64,000 nt of DNA. It comes from Sphingomonas citri (lineage in GTDB: Bacteria; Pseudomonadota; Alphaproteobacteria; Sphingomonadales; Sphingomonadaceae). Numbering within the stretch: the stretch's first letter is position 1; each line of letters opens with the position of its first letter. Below, piece after piece: positions 15,948 through 23,721 of this stretch. Location: NCBI RefSeq assembly GCF_019429485.1, contig NZ_JAHXZN010000001.1:1240001-1304000 (forward strand), read 5' to 3'. Under the pieces are notes generated by a model. The model made no database searches and was not told where the DNA came from. It saw only the letters and a list, made by a program, of their open reading frames with translations. Both the position numbers and the translations under genes were made by a program.

Positions 15948-16778
15948 ATGAACTATCGCCACTCCTTCCATGCCGGCAACAGCGCCGATGTCGTCAAGCA
16001 CAGCCTGCTGATCGAGCTCGTTCGGGCCTTGCAGCAGAAAGACGGTGCGCTGACCCTGATCGACACGCACGCCGGCTGCGCGCTCTACGACCTCGGCGGC
16101 GAACAGGCCCAGCGAACGGGCGAGGCCGCAGGTGGCGTGCTGCGGGCCTTCGCCGACGCGAACCCTTTGTTGGACAGCTACCGCGCCGCCGTACAGGCAG
16201 TGAACGTCGGAGCGGAGCCGCGTCTCTATCCCGGCTCACCGCAGGTCCTGGCGCAGTTGCTGCGCCCGCAGGACGTGTTGATCGTCAACGAGAAGCATCC
16301 CGAGGACGCGCGAGCCCTGCGCGCCGCGATGCGCGGCACGCCCGCTGCCGTGCATGAGCGCGACGCCTATGAGCTGTGGCTGGCACTGCTGCCGACCCGC
16401 ACCGGTCGCGGGGTGGTGGTGGTCGATCCACCGTATGAGCAGACCGACGAACGCGCCCGCATCACCGCCACTTTGGCCGCGGCGCACCGCAAGTGGGCGC
16501 ATGGCGTGACGGTGATCTGGTATCCCTTGAAAGATCGCGTGACGCATCAGCGATGGAAGGACGCGCTGCGGCGGCTCGACATCGCGAAGTTCCTGTCGAT
16601 CGAGCATTGGTTGTACGATGCCGATGCGCCCGGCATCTACAACGGCGCCGGCCTGTTCATCATCAATCCACCCTATGCCTTCACGCAGGCGTTGGCGCCT
16701 TTGCTGGACGCTCTTCGCGCCGCACTGGCGCCAGAAGGGCATCGGGGCGAGCTCACGGCGGATTGGTTGAAGGAGTGA
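15948..16778 (+). CDS. rlmJ: 23S rRNA (adenine-2030-N6)-methyltransferase RlmJ
   Basis: SAM-dependent methyltransferase of 276 residues. It begins with the family signature MNYRHSFHAGNSADVVKH. LIDTHAGCALYDL is the cofactor-binding region and VVVVDPPYEQTDE carries the DPPY-type catalytic motif of N6-adenine methylases. IYNGAGLFIINPPY is near the C-terminus. Length and motifs agree with E. coli RlmJ. It faces the minus-strand GH125 gene; the 161 bases between their ends hold nothing I recognise. Confidence 0.93.
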   Translation: MNYRHSFHAGNSADVVKHSLLIELVRALQQKDGALTLIDTHAGCALYDLGGEQAQRTGEAAGGVLRAFADANPLLDSYRAAVQAVNVGAEPRLYPGSPQVLAQLLRPQDVLIVNEKHPEDARALRAAMRGTPAAVHERDAYELWLALLPTRTGRGVVVVDPPYEQTDERARITATLAAAHRKWAHGVTVIWYPLKDRVTHQRWKDALRRLDIAKFLSIEHWLYDADAPGIYNGAGLFIINPPYAFTQALAPLLDALRAALAPEGHRGELTADWLKE

Positions 16779-16939
16779 GTCGCGCTCAGCGATCGGCCCG
16801 CATGCTAGCGGGTCGTTGGCCATGCTGATCACCCCAGCGATCGACTGACGCGAGCGCGGCTCGACCCGCTCGCCGCTCACGCAGCGACGGCACGCGGAAC
16901 GGCGATGCTGCCGGTGGTCGGCGGCATCCCCGCAGGGTG

Positions 16940-18391
16940 TCACAGACGCTGGCGCAGCGTCTGCGGCCTGTCGCGTGCCAGGGTCACGATCAGTTCGCCC
17001 AGCAACCCGTTCGCCCAGGCGAACCACGGCCGGGTGAAGCGTGCGGGATCGTCCTTGTGGAAGGTCTCATGGACGAAGCCAGTGTCGGCATCGGTGTCGC
17101 GGATCGACCTGAGGCACGCGCGGATCAGCGCGTCGTCGCGGCTCGAGGCAGCGCGCACCAGCGTCGCCATCGGCCAGATCAGGTCGAAGCCGGCGTGCGG
17201 CCCGCCCAGCCCCGCCCCGGCGCGACCGCGGACGAACCAGGGATTACGCTCGCTCCACGCCGCCGCCTCGGTGCGGCGCCAGAGCGGATCGTCGAGCGAT
17301 GCACAGCCGAGGAACGCCAGGCCGGAGAGCGAGAGCTCGCAGCAATCGTCCATGAACAGCGCGTTGCCGAAGCCGTCGACCTCGAACGCCCAGACCTCGC
17401 TCCCGTCCGCCAGCCGCATGCGGCCGTGCGCGGCGAGCGCGGCCTCGATCTCCGCCGCCAGTGCGGCAGCGTCGGTGGCGAGCGCGGTGTCGCCGCGCGC
17501 CTCGGTTGCGACCGCGGCGAGTTCACGCAGCGTTCGCGCGGCAAAGATGTTGGCGGGGATGAGGAACGGCAGGATCGTCGCGTCGTCGGACGGGCGGAAG
17601 CTCGAGTGGATCAGGCCGACCTTGCGCGTCGGATTGCCGACGCTCCACAATTGCGTCTCGGTCGGCTGCACGCTGCTGCGCTGGAAGCGGTACGGGCCGA
17701 GATCGTCGCGGCGCTGCTGTTCGCGGAAGGTGCGGACGATCGCGCGCGCCGACTCCGCCCATTCCGCGGTGAAGGCCGCGCGATCCCTGGTCGCGCGCCA
17801 GTAGCTCGACGCGAGCCGGAGGACGTAGCAGAGCGAGTCCACCTCCCACTTCCGCTCCGCCACACCGGGCTTCATCTCCGTCTGGTCGTGCTGCGACGAG
17901 TCGAGGTCGGTGCGCCCGCCCGGATCCTGCAGGAAGGCGTTGGCATAGGGATCGATCAGCACGCAGCGCGCCTGCCGCGCGATCAGCCCGCGGAACAGCC
18001 TCGTCAGCGCCGGGTCGCCCGCGGCGAGGTGAAGATAGGGGCGCAACTGTGCCGAGGAATCGCGCAGCCACAGGCACGGGATGTCGCCGGTGATGACGAA
18101 GGCGTCGTCGTCGGTGACCGACAACACCGTCGTGTCGAGCGTGTTCGGGTAGCAATTCTCGAACATCCACGCGAGCTTCGGGTCGGCGATCCGCCGCTTC
18201 AAGCGCACGATCTCGCGCTCCACCGCGGCGCTGTGGAAGCGGCGCTCGGATAGCGGCGGACGCTTCGACGGTCGTGCCGCCGTGGCGGCCCGGGCCGGCC
18301 GGGCGGCGGCGAACGCGACCGGTGCGGCCAGCACAGTGCGTCGGTCGAGGCCGAGCGTCGCACCCGTTCCGGCGCCGTGTCGACCGTCCAT
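16940..18391 (-). CDS. GH125 exo-alpha-1,6-mannosidase (copy 1)
   Basis: Exported inverting mannosidase of 483 residues that removes alpha-1,6-linked mannose from non-reducing ends. A Tat-like leader (GLDRRTVLAAPVAFAAARPARA) precedes an all-alpha barrel with FENCYPNTLDTTV, TGDIPCLWLRDSSAQ, EMKPGVAERKWEVDSLCY, SSFRPSDDA and, near the C-terminus, TGFVHETFHKDDPARFTRPW. The ATG at 18391 follows GAGGAGG at ideal spacing, so the longer upstream frame is rejected. It is divergent from a second GH125 gene with a 174-base gap. The paralogue may differ in substrate length or location. Confidence 0.92.
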   Translation of the reverse strand: MDGRHGAGTGATLGLDRRTVLAAPVAFAAARPARAATAARPSKRPPLSERRFHSAAVEREIVRLKRRIADPKLAWMFENCYPNTLDTTVLSVTDDDAFVITGDIPCLWLRDSSAQLRPYLHLAAGDPALTRLFRGLIARQARCVLIDPYANAFLQDPGGRTDLDSSQHDQTEMKPGVAERKWEVDSLCYVLRLASSYWRATRDRAAFTAEWAESARAIVRTFREQQRRDDLGPYRFQRSSVQPTETQLWSVGNPTRKVGLIHSSFRPSDDATILPFLIPANIFAARTLRELAAVATEARGDTALATDAAALAAEIEAALAAHGRMRLADGSEVWAFEVDGFGNALFMDDCCELSLSGLAFLGCASLDDPLWRRTEAAAWSERNPWFVRGRAGAGLGGPHAGFDLIWPMATLVRAASSRDDALIRACLRSIRDTDADTGFVHETFHKDDPARFTRPWFAWANGLLGELIVTLARDRPQTLRQRL

Positions 18392-18476
18392 GCTCAACCT
18401 CCTCGTCTGCCGGCTGGCGCTACATCGGCGCCCGCCTCTCATCCGCCTGGCTAGCATAGTCGCGGCATAATCTTCC

Positions 18477-18499
18477 ACCTACTTTCTTTTTGATTGCTG
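18477..18499 (+). promoter_or_regulatory. Conserved control element upstream of GH125 copy 2
   Basis: ACCTACTTTCTTTTT (18477-18491) is identical to 21288-21302 upstream of the MFS operon. In both cases a TTG-starting hexamer (here TTGCTG, 18494-18499) follows within a few bases and could be the -35. It lies between the two divergent GH125 genes, 67 bases before the plus-strand start. Control by the ROK repressor at 20009-21196 is inferred. Confidence 0.5.
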
Positions 18500-18565
18500 T
18501 GCCTCCATCCCCGTGTCACATCGCGCTCGATCACCGGCCGCACCGGGGCAGACCAGGAGAGAGAC

Positions 18566-19996
18566 ATGCACCCGACGCGACGCGCCGTCATGGGCGCCGC
18601 CGCCGCGCTGACGATCGGCGCCCCCGCCGCTGGCGCCGCCCCGGCCGGCTTCGTCAGCCAGCGCCCACCGGTGGCGAAACGCCGCTTCGTCAGCGCCGCG
18701 GTGGAGCGCGAGCTCGGCCGCCTCAAGGCCCGCATCGCCGACCCCGAACTCGCGTGGATGTTCGAGAATTGCTATCCCAACACGCTCGACACCACCGTCT
18801 TCACCGGCACGATCGACGGCAAGCCCGACACGTTCGTGATCACCGGCGACATCGACGCGATGTGGCTGCGCGACAGCGCGGTGCAGGTCGAACCCTATCT
18901 ACCTCTCGCCCGGGACGACCGGCCCCTGCGCGAGATGCTGCACGGGCTGATCCAGCGCCAGGCGCGCTGCATCCTGATCGACCCTTATGCCAACGCCTTC
19001 GTCCGCGACCCCGGCGCGCGCTCCAACCTCGACTCGGCGACGCTCGACGACACCGAGATGCGGCCGGGCGTGGCGCAGCGCAAATGGGAGATCGACTCGC
19101 TGTGCTACCCGATGCGGCTGGCGCACGATTACTGGGCGATCACGCGCGACCGCGCGCCCTTCGACGACCTGTGGCGCCGCTCGGCCGCGCTGATCGTCGA
19201 GACGCTGCGCGTGCAGCAGCGCAAGGAGGCGCCGGGGCCATACCGCTACCAGCGGCTGACCAAGATCCCGACCGACAGTCTGATGCTCGACGGCCATGGC
19301 CCGCCCTCGAACAAGGTCGGCCTGATCCACTCGGCCTTTCGCCCCTCGGACGACGCCTGCGTCTACCCCTTCCTCGTCCCCGCCAATCTGTTCGCGGTGT
19401 CGAGCCTGCGTCAGGTCGCGCGCGTCCACCGCGAGGCGCGCGGCGACGCCGCTGCGGCGCGCGAAGCGGAGGCACTGGCGAACGAGGTCGAGGCGGCGGT
19501 GCGCGCGCACGCGATCGTGCCCGACGGGCGCGGCGGGCAGGTCTGGGCCTATGAGGTGGACGGCTTCGGCAACTGGCTGTTCGCCGACGACGCCGGGATC
19601 CCGAGCCTGTACGGCCTGCCGCTGATCGAGGCGGCGTCGGTCGACGACCCGCTCTACCAGCGCACCGCCGCGCTGGCGTGGAGCCCGCGCAACCCCTTCT
19701 TCGTTCAGGGCAGCGCCGCGAGCGGCATCGGCAGTCCGCACATGGGGCTCGACAAGGTGTGGCCGATGGCGCTCATCGCGCGCGCGATGGTGACGCGTGA
19801 CGAGGGGGTGGTGCGCGACTGCCTGCGCACGCTCAAGGCGACGCACGCGGGCACCGGCTTCATGCACGAGTCGTTCCACAAGGACGATCCGGCGCGCTTC
19901 ACCCGCGCCTGGTTCGCCTGGGTCAACGGCATGTTCGGGCAGATGATCGGCGCGGTCGCCGCGCGCTACCCGCGGCTGCTCGCCGAGCGCCTCTGA
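18566..19996 (+). CDS. GH125 exo-alpha-1,6-mannosidase (copy 2)
   Basis: Second exported GH125 enzyme, 476 residues, with the leader MHPTRRAVMGAAAALTIGAPAAGAAP (Tat-like, twin Arg). Same motifs as copy 1: FENCYPNTLDTTV, TGDIDAMWLRDSAVQ, EMRPGVAQRKWEIDSLCY, SAFRPSDDA and TGFMHESFHKDDPARFTRAW. The ATG at 18566 has AGGAGAGAG just upstream. The two copies diverge clearly outside the motifs, so they are old paralogues. It ends 12 bases from the stop of the convergent ROK regulator. With the GH76 endo-enzyme at 28256 it forms the endo/exo pair needed for an alpha-1,6-mannan backbone. Confidence 0.92.
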   Translation: MHPTRRAVMGAAAALTIGAPAAGAAPAGFVSQRPPVAKRRFVSAAVERELGRLKARIADPELAWMFENCYPNTLDTTVFTGTIDGKPDTFVITGDIDAMWLRDSAVQVEPYLPLARDDRPLREMLHGLIQRQARCILIDPYANAFVRDPGARSNLDSATLDDTEMRPGVAQRKWEIDSLCYPMRLAHDYWAITRDRAPFDDLWRRSAALIVETLRVQQRKEAPGPYRYQRLTKIPTDSLMLDGHGPPSNKVGLIHSAFRPSDDACVYPFLVPANLFAVSSLRQVARVHREARGDAAAAREAEALANEVEAAVRAHAIVPDGRGGQVWAYEVDGFGNWLFADDAGIPSLYGLPLIEAASVDDPLYQRTAALAWSPRNPFFVQGSAASGIGSPHMGLDKVWPMALIARAMVTRDEGVVRDCLRTLKATHAGTGFMHESFHKDDPARFTRAWFAWVNGMFGQMIGAVAARYPRLLAERL

Positions 19997-20008
19997 GGCG
20001 CACGCGGC

Positions 20009-21196
20009 TTAGTCGGCGGGCGACAGGAAGACGAGGTCGTTGAAGGGCAGGATCGCGGCGCCGATCGCGGGCGCGTCGGCGGCGAGCTGCGCGGTCAGCA
20101 CGGGTGCGGCGGGCACCACCGGATCGTCCACTGCGTCGCGGTGCCGCTCGATCGCGGCGGTGAGTTCGTCGATAAGCGACACCGGCAGCCGCCCGCCGAT
20201 CACGATGGCGCCGGGATCGATCAGGCAACTGATCGTCGCGATCGGCCCCGCCAGCGCGGCGGCGGCGCGCTCGATCCAGCCGCGGATCACCGCGGCCGCG
20301 GCGGCGTCGGCGCTCGCCAGCTCGGCGGGCGCGATCGGCGCGACGCCGTGCGCGGTGAGATCGGCCTTGAGCGCCGAGAGCGAGACGATCGACTGGAGCG
20401 GCGCGCCGGCGCGATCGGTCAGGAAGCCGATCCGCCCGGCGCGGCCGGTCGCGCCATGGTGATAGTTGCCGGCGACGACCAGCCCGCCGCCCAGACCGGC
20501 GGAGAGCAGGACGTAGAAGAAACTGCGGTGCGCCAGCCCGCTGCCGAAGCGCGCCTCACCGATGGCCGCCGCGGCCGCGTCATTCTCGGTGATCACCGGC
20601 CACGCGCCGAGCGGCGCGAGCAAAGCGGGCAGGTCGATGCTGTCCCACTCGGCATAGGCGCGCGGCAGGCCGGGCAGGTCGACGTGCCCCAGCCCGCCCG
20701 GCAGCGCGACGCCCATGCCGAGCACGCGGTCGCGCTCGACCAGGCCCCCGTCGAGTAACGTGGCGAGGGCGTCGCCGATGAAGGCAGTGACCGCGCGCGG
20801 CGCGGCGAAGTCGATCTCCTGCGTGTAGCGCGCGCGCACCGCGCCGGTGAGATCGAGCGCCACCAACGTGATATGGTCACGGTCGATGTTGACGCCGTAG
20901 CTGAAGCAGCCGTCGGGGTTCACCGCGAAGCGGATCGCGGGCATGCCGCGCACGCCGGTGCGCCGGCCCTTCTCGAACACGAAGCCGCGGTCGGTCAGCC
21001 GCTGGGTGATGTTCGCGATCGCCGCGGGCGACAGGCCGGTCTGCTCCGCGAGCTGGAGTCGCGTCGACTCACCGGCGCGCAGGATTGCCTCGAGTACGAG
21101 CCGCTCGTTGCGCTCGCCCGCGCGCGCCGGGTTGGTGCCGTGCAGCGTCCGCTGGCCCGTCCCGCTCGCTCCCGTCGCATGTGGTGGCAGGGGCAA
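20009..21196 (-). CDS. ROK-family transcriptional repressor
   Basis: Regulator of 395 residues. A winged helix-turn-helix (about 28-95: RNERLVLEAILRAGESTRLQ, LAEQTGLSPAAIANITQRL) precedes a ROK sugar-sensing fold (GVNIDRDHITLVALDL, ENDAAAAAIGEARFG, GLGGGLVVAGNYHHGATGRA). The zinc motif CxCGxxGCxE of typical ROK proteins is absent; at that place the sequence reads TDRAGAPLQSIVSL. The start is a TTG at 21196 with GGAG about seven bases upstream; no in-frame ATG or GTG fits. It is divergent from the MFS-kinase operon, and the shared 15-base element lies in between. I infer a repressor induced by mannose or a mannooligosaccharide. Confidence 0.88.
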   Translation of the reverse strand: MPLPPHATGASGTGQRTLHGTNPARAGERNERLVLEAILRAGESTRLQLAEQTGLSPAAIANITQRLTDRGFVFEKGRRTGVRGMPAIRFAVNPDGCFSYGVNIDRDHITLVALDLTGAVRARYTQEIDFAAPRAVTAFIGDALATLLDGGLVERDRVLGMGVALPGGLGHVDLPGLPRAYAEWDSIDLPALLAPLGAWPVITENDAAAAAIGEARFGSGLAHRSFFYVLLSAGLGGGLVVAGNYHHGATGRAGRIGFLTDRAGAPLQSIVSLSALKADLTAHGVAPIAPAELASADAAAAAVIRGWIERAAAALAGPIATISCLIDPGAIVIGGRLPVSLIDELTAAIERHRDAVDDPVVPAAPVLTAQLAADAPAIGAAILPFNDLVFLSPAD

Positions 21197-21287
21197 AAAG
21201 GGTCTCCGAAGCGGTTGCCGAGAAGCGGCCTTTCACAGGTAAACGCCGCGAGCCTCAGGTACAACTGCTGCTCTGCATCAAACTTAC

Positions 21288-21312
21288 ACCTACTTTCTTT
21301 TTTAAATTGACG
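21288..21312 (+). promoter_or_regulatory. Conserved control element and -35 of the mannan operon
   Basis: ACCTACTTTCTTTTT (21288-21302) repeats 18477-18491 exactly, and a further T, AAA and the -35 TTGACG (21307-21312) follow. The -10 is not recognisable. The element sits between the ROK repressor and the operon MFS-ROK kinase-ManA-TBDR-GH76-SGNH. It is a good candidate operator for that repressor. The general look (T-rich, ending at the -35) resembles the boxes of the galactosamine locus, so a generic promoter element is also possible. Confidence 0.5.
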
Positions 21313-21457
21313 CGCTCGCCGGATCGCGGGAAAGGACGGCGACTGCCCCGATCGCGGCGCGCCTCCCAAGGGCGTGACACAGAGCGCGACCCGGTGAGGC
21401 AGGAGGGAGAGGGTGGCGCGATCGCATCGCGTCGCCTCCGGTCGGGAGGAGCGTGCC

Positions 21458-22795
21458 ATGGGCAGTGCAGCACCGCGCGCGCGCCTGTTGTTCACCGCCT
21501 TCGCGGTGTCGCTCTCCGGCCTGCTCTTCGGCTTCGACACCGCGGTGATCGCGGGCGTGACCGGCGCGTTGCGCGCACAGTTCGGCCTGTCGCCCGCCGC
21601 CCTGGGCGTGACGGTCTCGTCCGCGCTGCTTGGGACCATGGTCGGCGCCGCGGTAGCGGGCGTGTACGGCGACCGCCGCGGCGCACGTGCCGGCCTGCGG
21701 CTCGCCGCCGCGCTCTACCTCGTCTCTGGCCTCGGCTGCGCGCTGGCGTGGGACTGGGGCGCGCTGATCTTGTTCCGCGTCATGGCCGGCGTCGCGATCG
21801 GCGCCTCCTCGGTGCTCGCGCCGGTCTATCTCGCCGAAGTGGCGCCGCCCGCGCGCCGCGGGGCGATCGTCGGCAGCTTCCAGATCAGCATCGTCACCGG
21901 CATCCTGCTCGCCTACGCCAGCAATGCTGCGGTCGGCGCGCTGCTGGCGGACGCGGCGGCGGCGTGGCGGTGGAAGCTCGGGCTGACCGCGTTGCCCGCC
22001 GCGCTGTTCCAGCTGCTGCTCGTCGCGGTGCCCGACAGCCCACGCTGGCTGATGCTGCGCGGCCGGCGCGACGAGGCCGCGGCGGCGGCGCTGCTGCTCC
22101 ACGGCGATCCCGCGGTCGACGTGCCCCCTGCCCCGCCGGCGCGCGCGGCATCGCTGGCGTCGCTGTGGCGCGAGGCGCCGCGGCCGATGATGCTGGCGAT
22201 CGTGCTGGGCGCGCTCAACCAGCTCACCGGCATCAACGCCATCCTCTACTATCTCAACGACATCTTCGCCGCGGCCGGGTTCCGCCAGATCTCCGCCGAC
22301 CTGCAGTCGATCGCGGTAGGCGCGGCCAATCTCGTCTTCACGCTCGTCGGCATGGCGCTGATCGACCGGCTCGGCCGCCGCCCGCTCCTCCTCGCCGGCG
22401 GCGCGGCGATGGCGGTGCTGCTGCTCGCCGCGACCGCGGTCATGCTCGGCCTCCTGCCGCGCGCGCTGATGCTGGCGGTGCTGGTCGGCTTCATCGCCGC
22501 CTTCGCCACCTCGCAGGGCGCGGTGATCTGGGTCTATCTCAGCGAGATCTTCCCCGCGCACGCGCGCGCCGCGGGCCAGGCGCTGGGCGCGGGCACGATC
22601 TGGCTGTTCGACGCGTTGGTCGCGGCGATCTTCCCCGTCGCCGCCGCCGCCTCGCCCGCCGCGCCGTTCCTGTTCTTCGCCGCGTGCATGGCGGCGCAGT
22701 GCGTGCTGGTGTTCCGCTGGTTCCCCGAGACGCGCGCAGCGTCGCTCGAGCAGATCGAGCGGCAGATGCGCGGCGCGCCGGAGCCGGCGCGATGA
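21458..22795 (+). CDS. MFS sugar porter (sugar:H+ symporter family)
   Basis: Inner-membrane transporter of 445 residues with about twelve membrane segments. Sugar-porter signatures are present: GFDTAVIAGV after the first segment, DRRGARAG in loop 2-3, VPDSPRWLMLRGR at the end of the first half, QLTGINAILYY in segment 7, DRLGRRPLLL in loop 8-9 and SEIFPAHARAAGQ in the second half. The ATG at 21458 has GGGAGGAG upstream. The stop overlaps the kinase start by four bases (ATGA). In context it should import mannose or short mannooligosaccharides released in the periplasm; the family alone does not prove mannose. Confidence 0.92.
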   Translation: MGSAAPRARLLFTAFAVSLSGLLFGFDTAVIAGVTGALRAQFGLSPAALGVTVSSALLGTMVGAAVAGVYGDRRGARAGLRLAAALYLVSGLGCALAWDWGALILFRVMAGVAIGASSVLAPVYLAEVAPPARRGAIVGSFQISIVTGILLAYASNAAVGALLADAAAAWRWKLGLTALPAALFQLLLVAVPDSPRWLMLRGRRDEAAAAALLLHGDPAVDVPPAPPARAASLASLWREAPRPMMLAIVLGALNQLTGINAILYYLNDIFAAAGFRQISADLQSIAVGAANLVFTLVGMALIDRLGRRPLLLAGGAAMAVLLLAATAVMLGLLPRALMLAVLVGFIAAFATSQGAVIWVYLSEIFPAHARAAGQALGAGTIWLFDALVAAIFPVAAAASPAAPFLFFAACMAAQCVLVFRWFPETRAASLEQIERQMRGAPEPAR

Positions 22796-23721
22796 CCGCC
22801 TATCTCGCGGTCGACGTCGGCGGCTCGCACATCGCCTGCGCGCGTGTCCGCGGCGGCACGGTGGAGGGGCGGCGAGAGCTAAAGGTGACCGCGCCGTCCT
22901 CGCTCGCGGCGGTGCTGCCGGCGCTAGAGGCGCATCTGGTGGCGCTGCGCGGCAGCGAACCCGCCGCCGGCGTGTCGATCGCTTTCCCCGGTCTGGTCGA
23001 CCCCCGCTCGGGTCGCGTGGTCTCGACCCCGGCGGGCAAGTTCGAGGATGCGGTCGGCTTCGACTTCGCTGGCTGGGCGAGCGAGCGGCTCGGCCTACCA
23101 CTGATGCTCGAGGTTGACGGGCGCATGGCGCTGCTCGGCGAGCATCGCTACGGCGCGCTGCGCGACGCCGACGACGCGGTGCTTCTCAGCCTCGGCACCG
23201 GGATCGGCTCGGCCGCGCTGATGCAGGGAGCGGTGGTGCGCGGGCGTAGCGGGCATGCCTCGGTGCTCGGCGGCCATCTCACCGTCGCGATCGACGGGCC
23301 CGCGTGCCTGTGCGGCAACCTGGGCTGCGCCGAGGCGCTGGCGTCGAGCTGGGCGCTGCCGCGGCTGATCGCGGCGCTGCCGCGGCGCGGCGCGCTCCAC
23401 GATCTCGCCGCGCCCGACCTCAAGGCGGTGTTCGACCTCGCGCGCGACGGCGACGACGGCGCCGCGACTTTGCGCACCGCCTGCCTCGCCGCCTGGGCCA
23501 CTGCCGCGCTCAACCTGGTCCATGCCTATGACGCGACGCGCGTGCTGGTCACCGGCGGGGTCGCCGCGGCGGCGGAGGTGGTGCCCTTCATCCAGGCGCA
23601 TGTGCGCCGCCACGCCTGGTGCCTGGGCGAGCCGCCGCTGGTGCTGCGCGGCACGCTCGGCGCCGACGCCGCGCTGCTCGCCGCCACGCCGCTGTGGGAG
23701 AGCCATCGTGACCAACTATGA
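22792..23721 (+). CDS. ROK-family sugar kinase, probable mannokinase/fructokinase
   Basis: Cytoplasmic kinase of 309 residues. AVDVGGSHIACARV is the phosphate-binding loop, SLGTGIGSAALMQG the second ATP motif, GHASVLGGHLTVAIDG carries the sugar-binding His/Glu region, and CLCGNLGCAEALAS is the complete ROK zinc motif CxCGxxGCxE. VLVTGGVA is the adenosine loop. It is translationally coupled to the porter upstream (ATGA) and overlaps the mannose-6-phosphate isomerase gene by 14 bases. This arrangement makes mannose phosphorylation to mannose-6-phosphate the most likely reaction; glucose or fructose remain possible. Confidence 0.9.
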   Translation: MTAYLAVDVGGSHIACARVRGGTVEGRRELKVTAPSSLAAVLPALEAHLVALRGSEPAAGVSIAFPGLVDPRSGRVVSTPAGKFEDAVGFDFAGWASERLGLPLMLEVDGRMALLGEHRYGALRDADDAVLLSLGTGIGSAALMQGAVVRGRSGHASVLGGHLTVAIDGPACLCGNLGCAEALASSWALPRLIAALPRRGALHDLAAPDLKAVFDLARDGDDGAATLRTACLAAWATAALNLVHAYDATRVLVTGGVAAAAEVVPFIQAHVRRHAWCLGEPPLVLRGTLGADAALLAATPLWESHRDQL

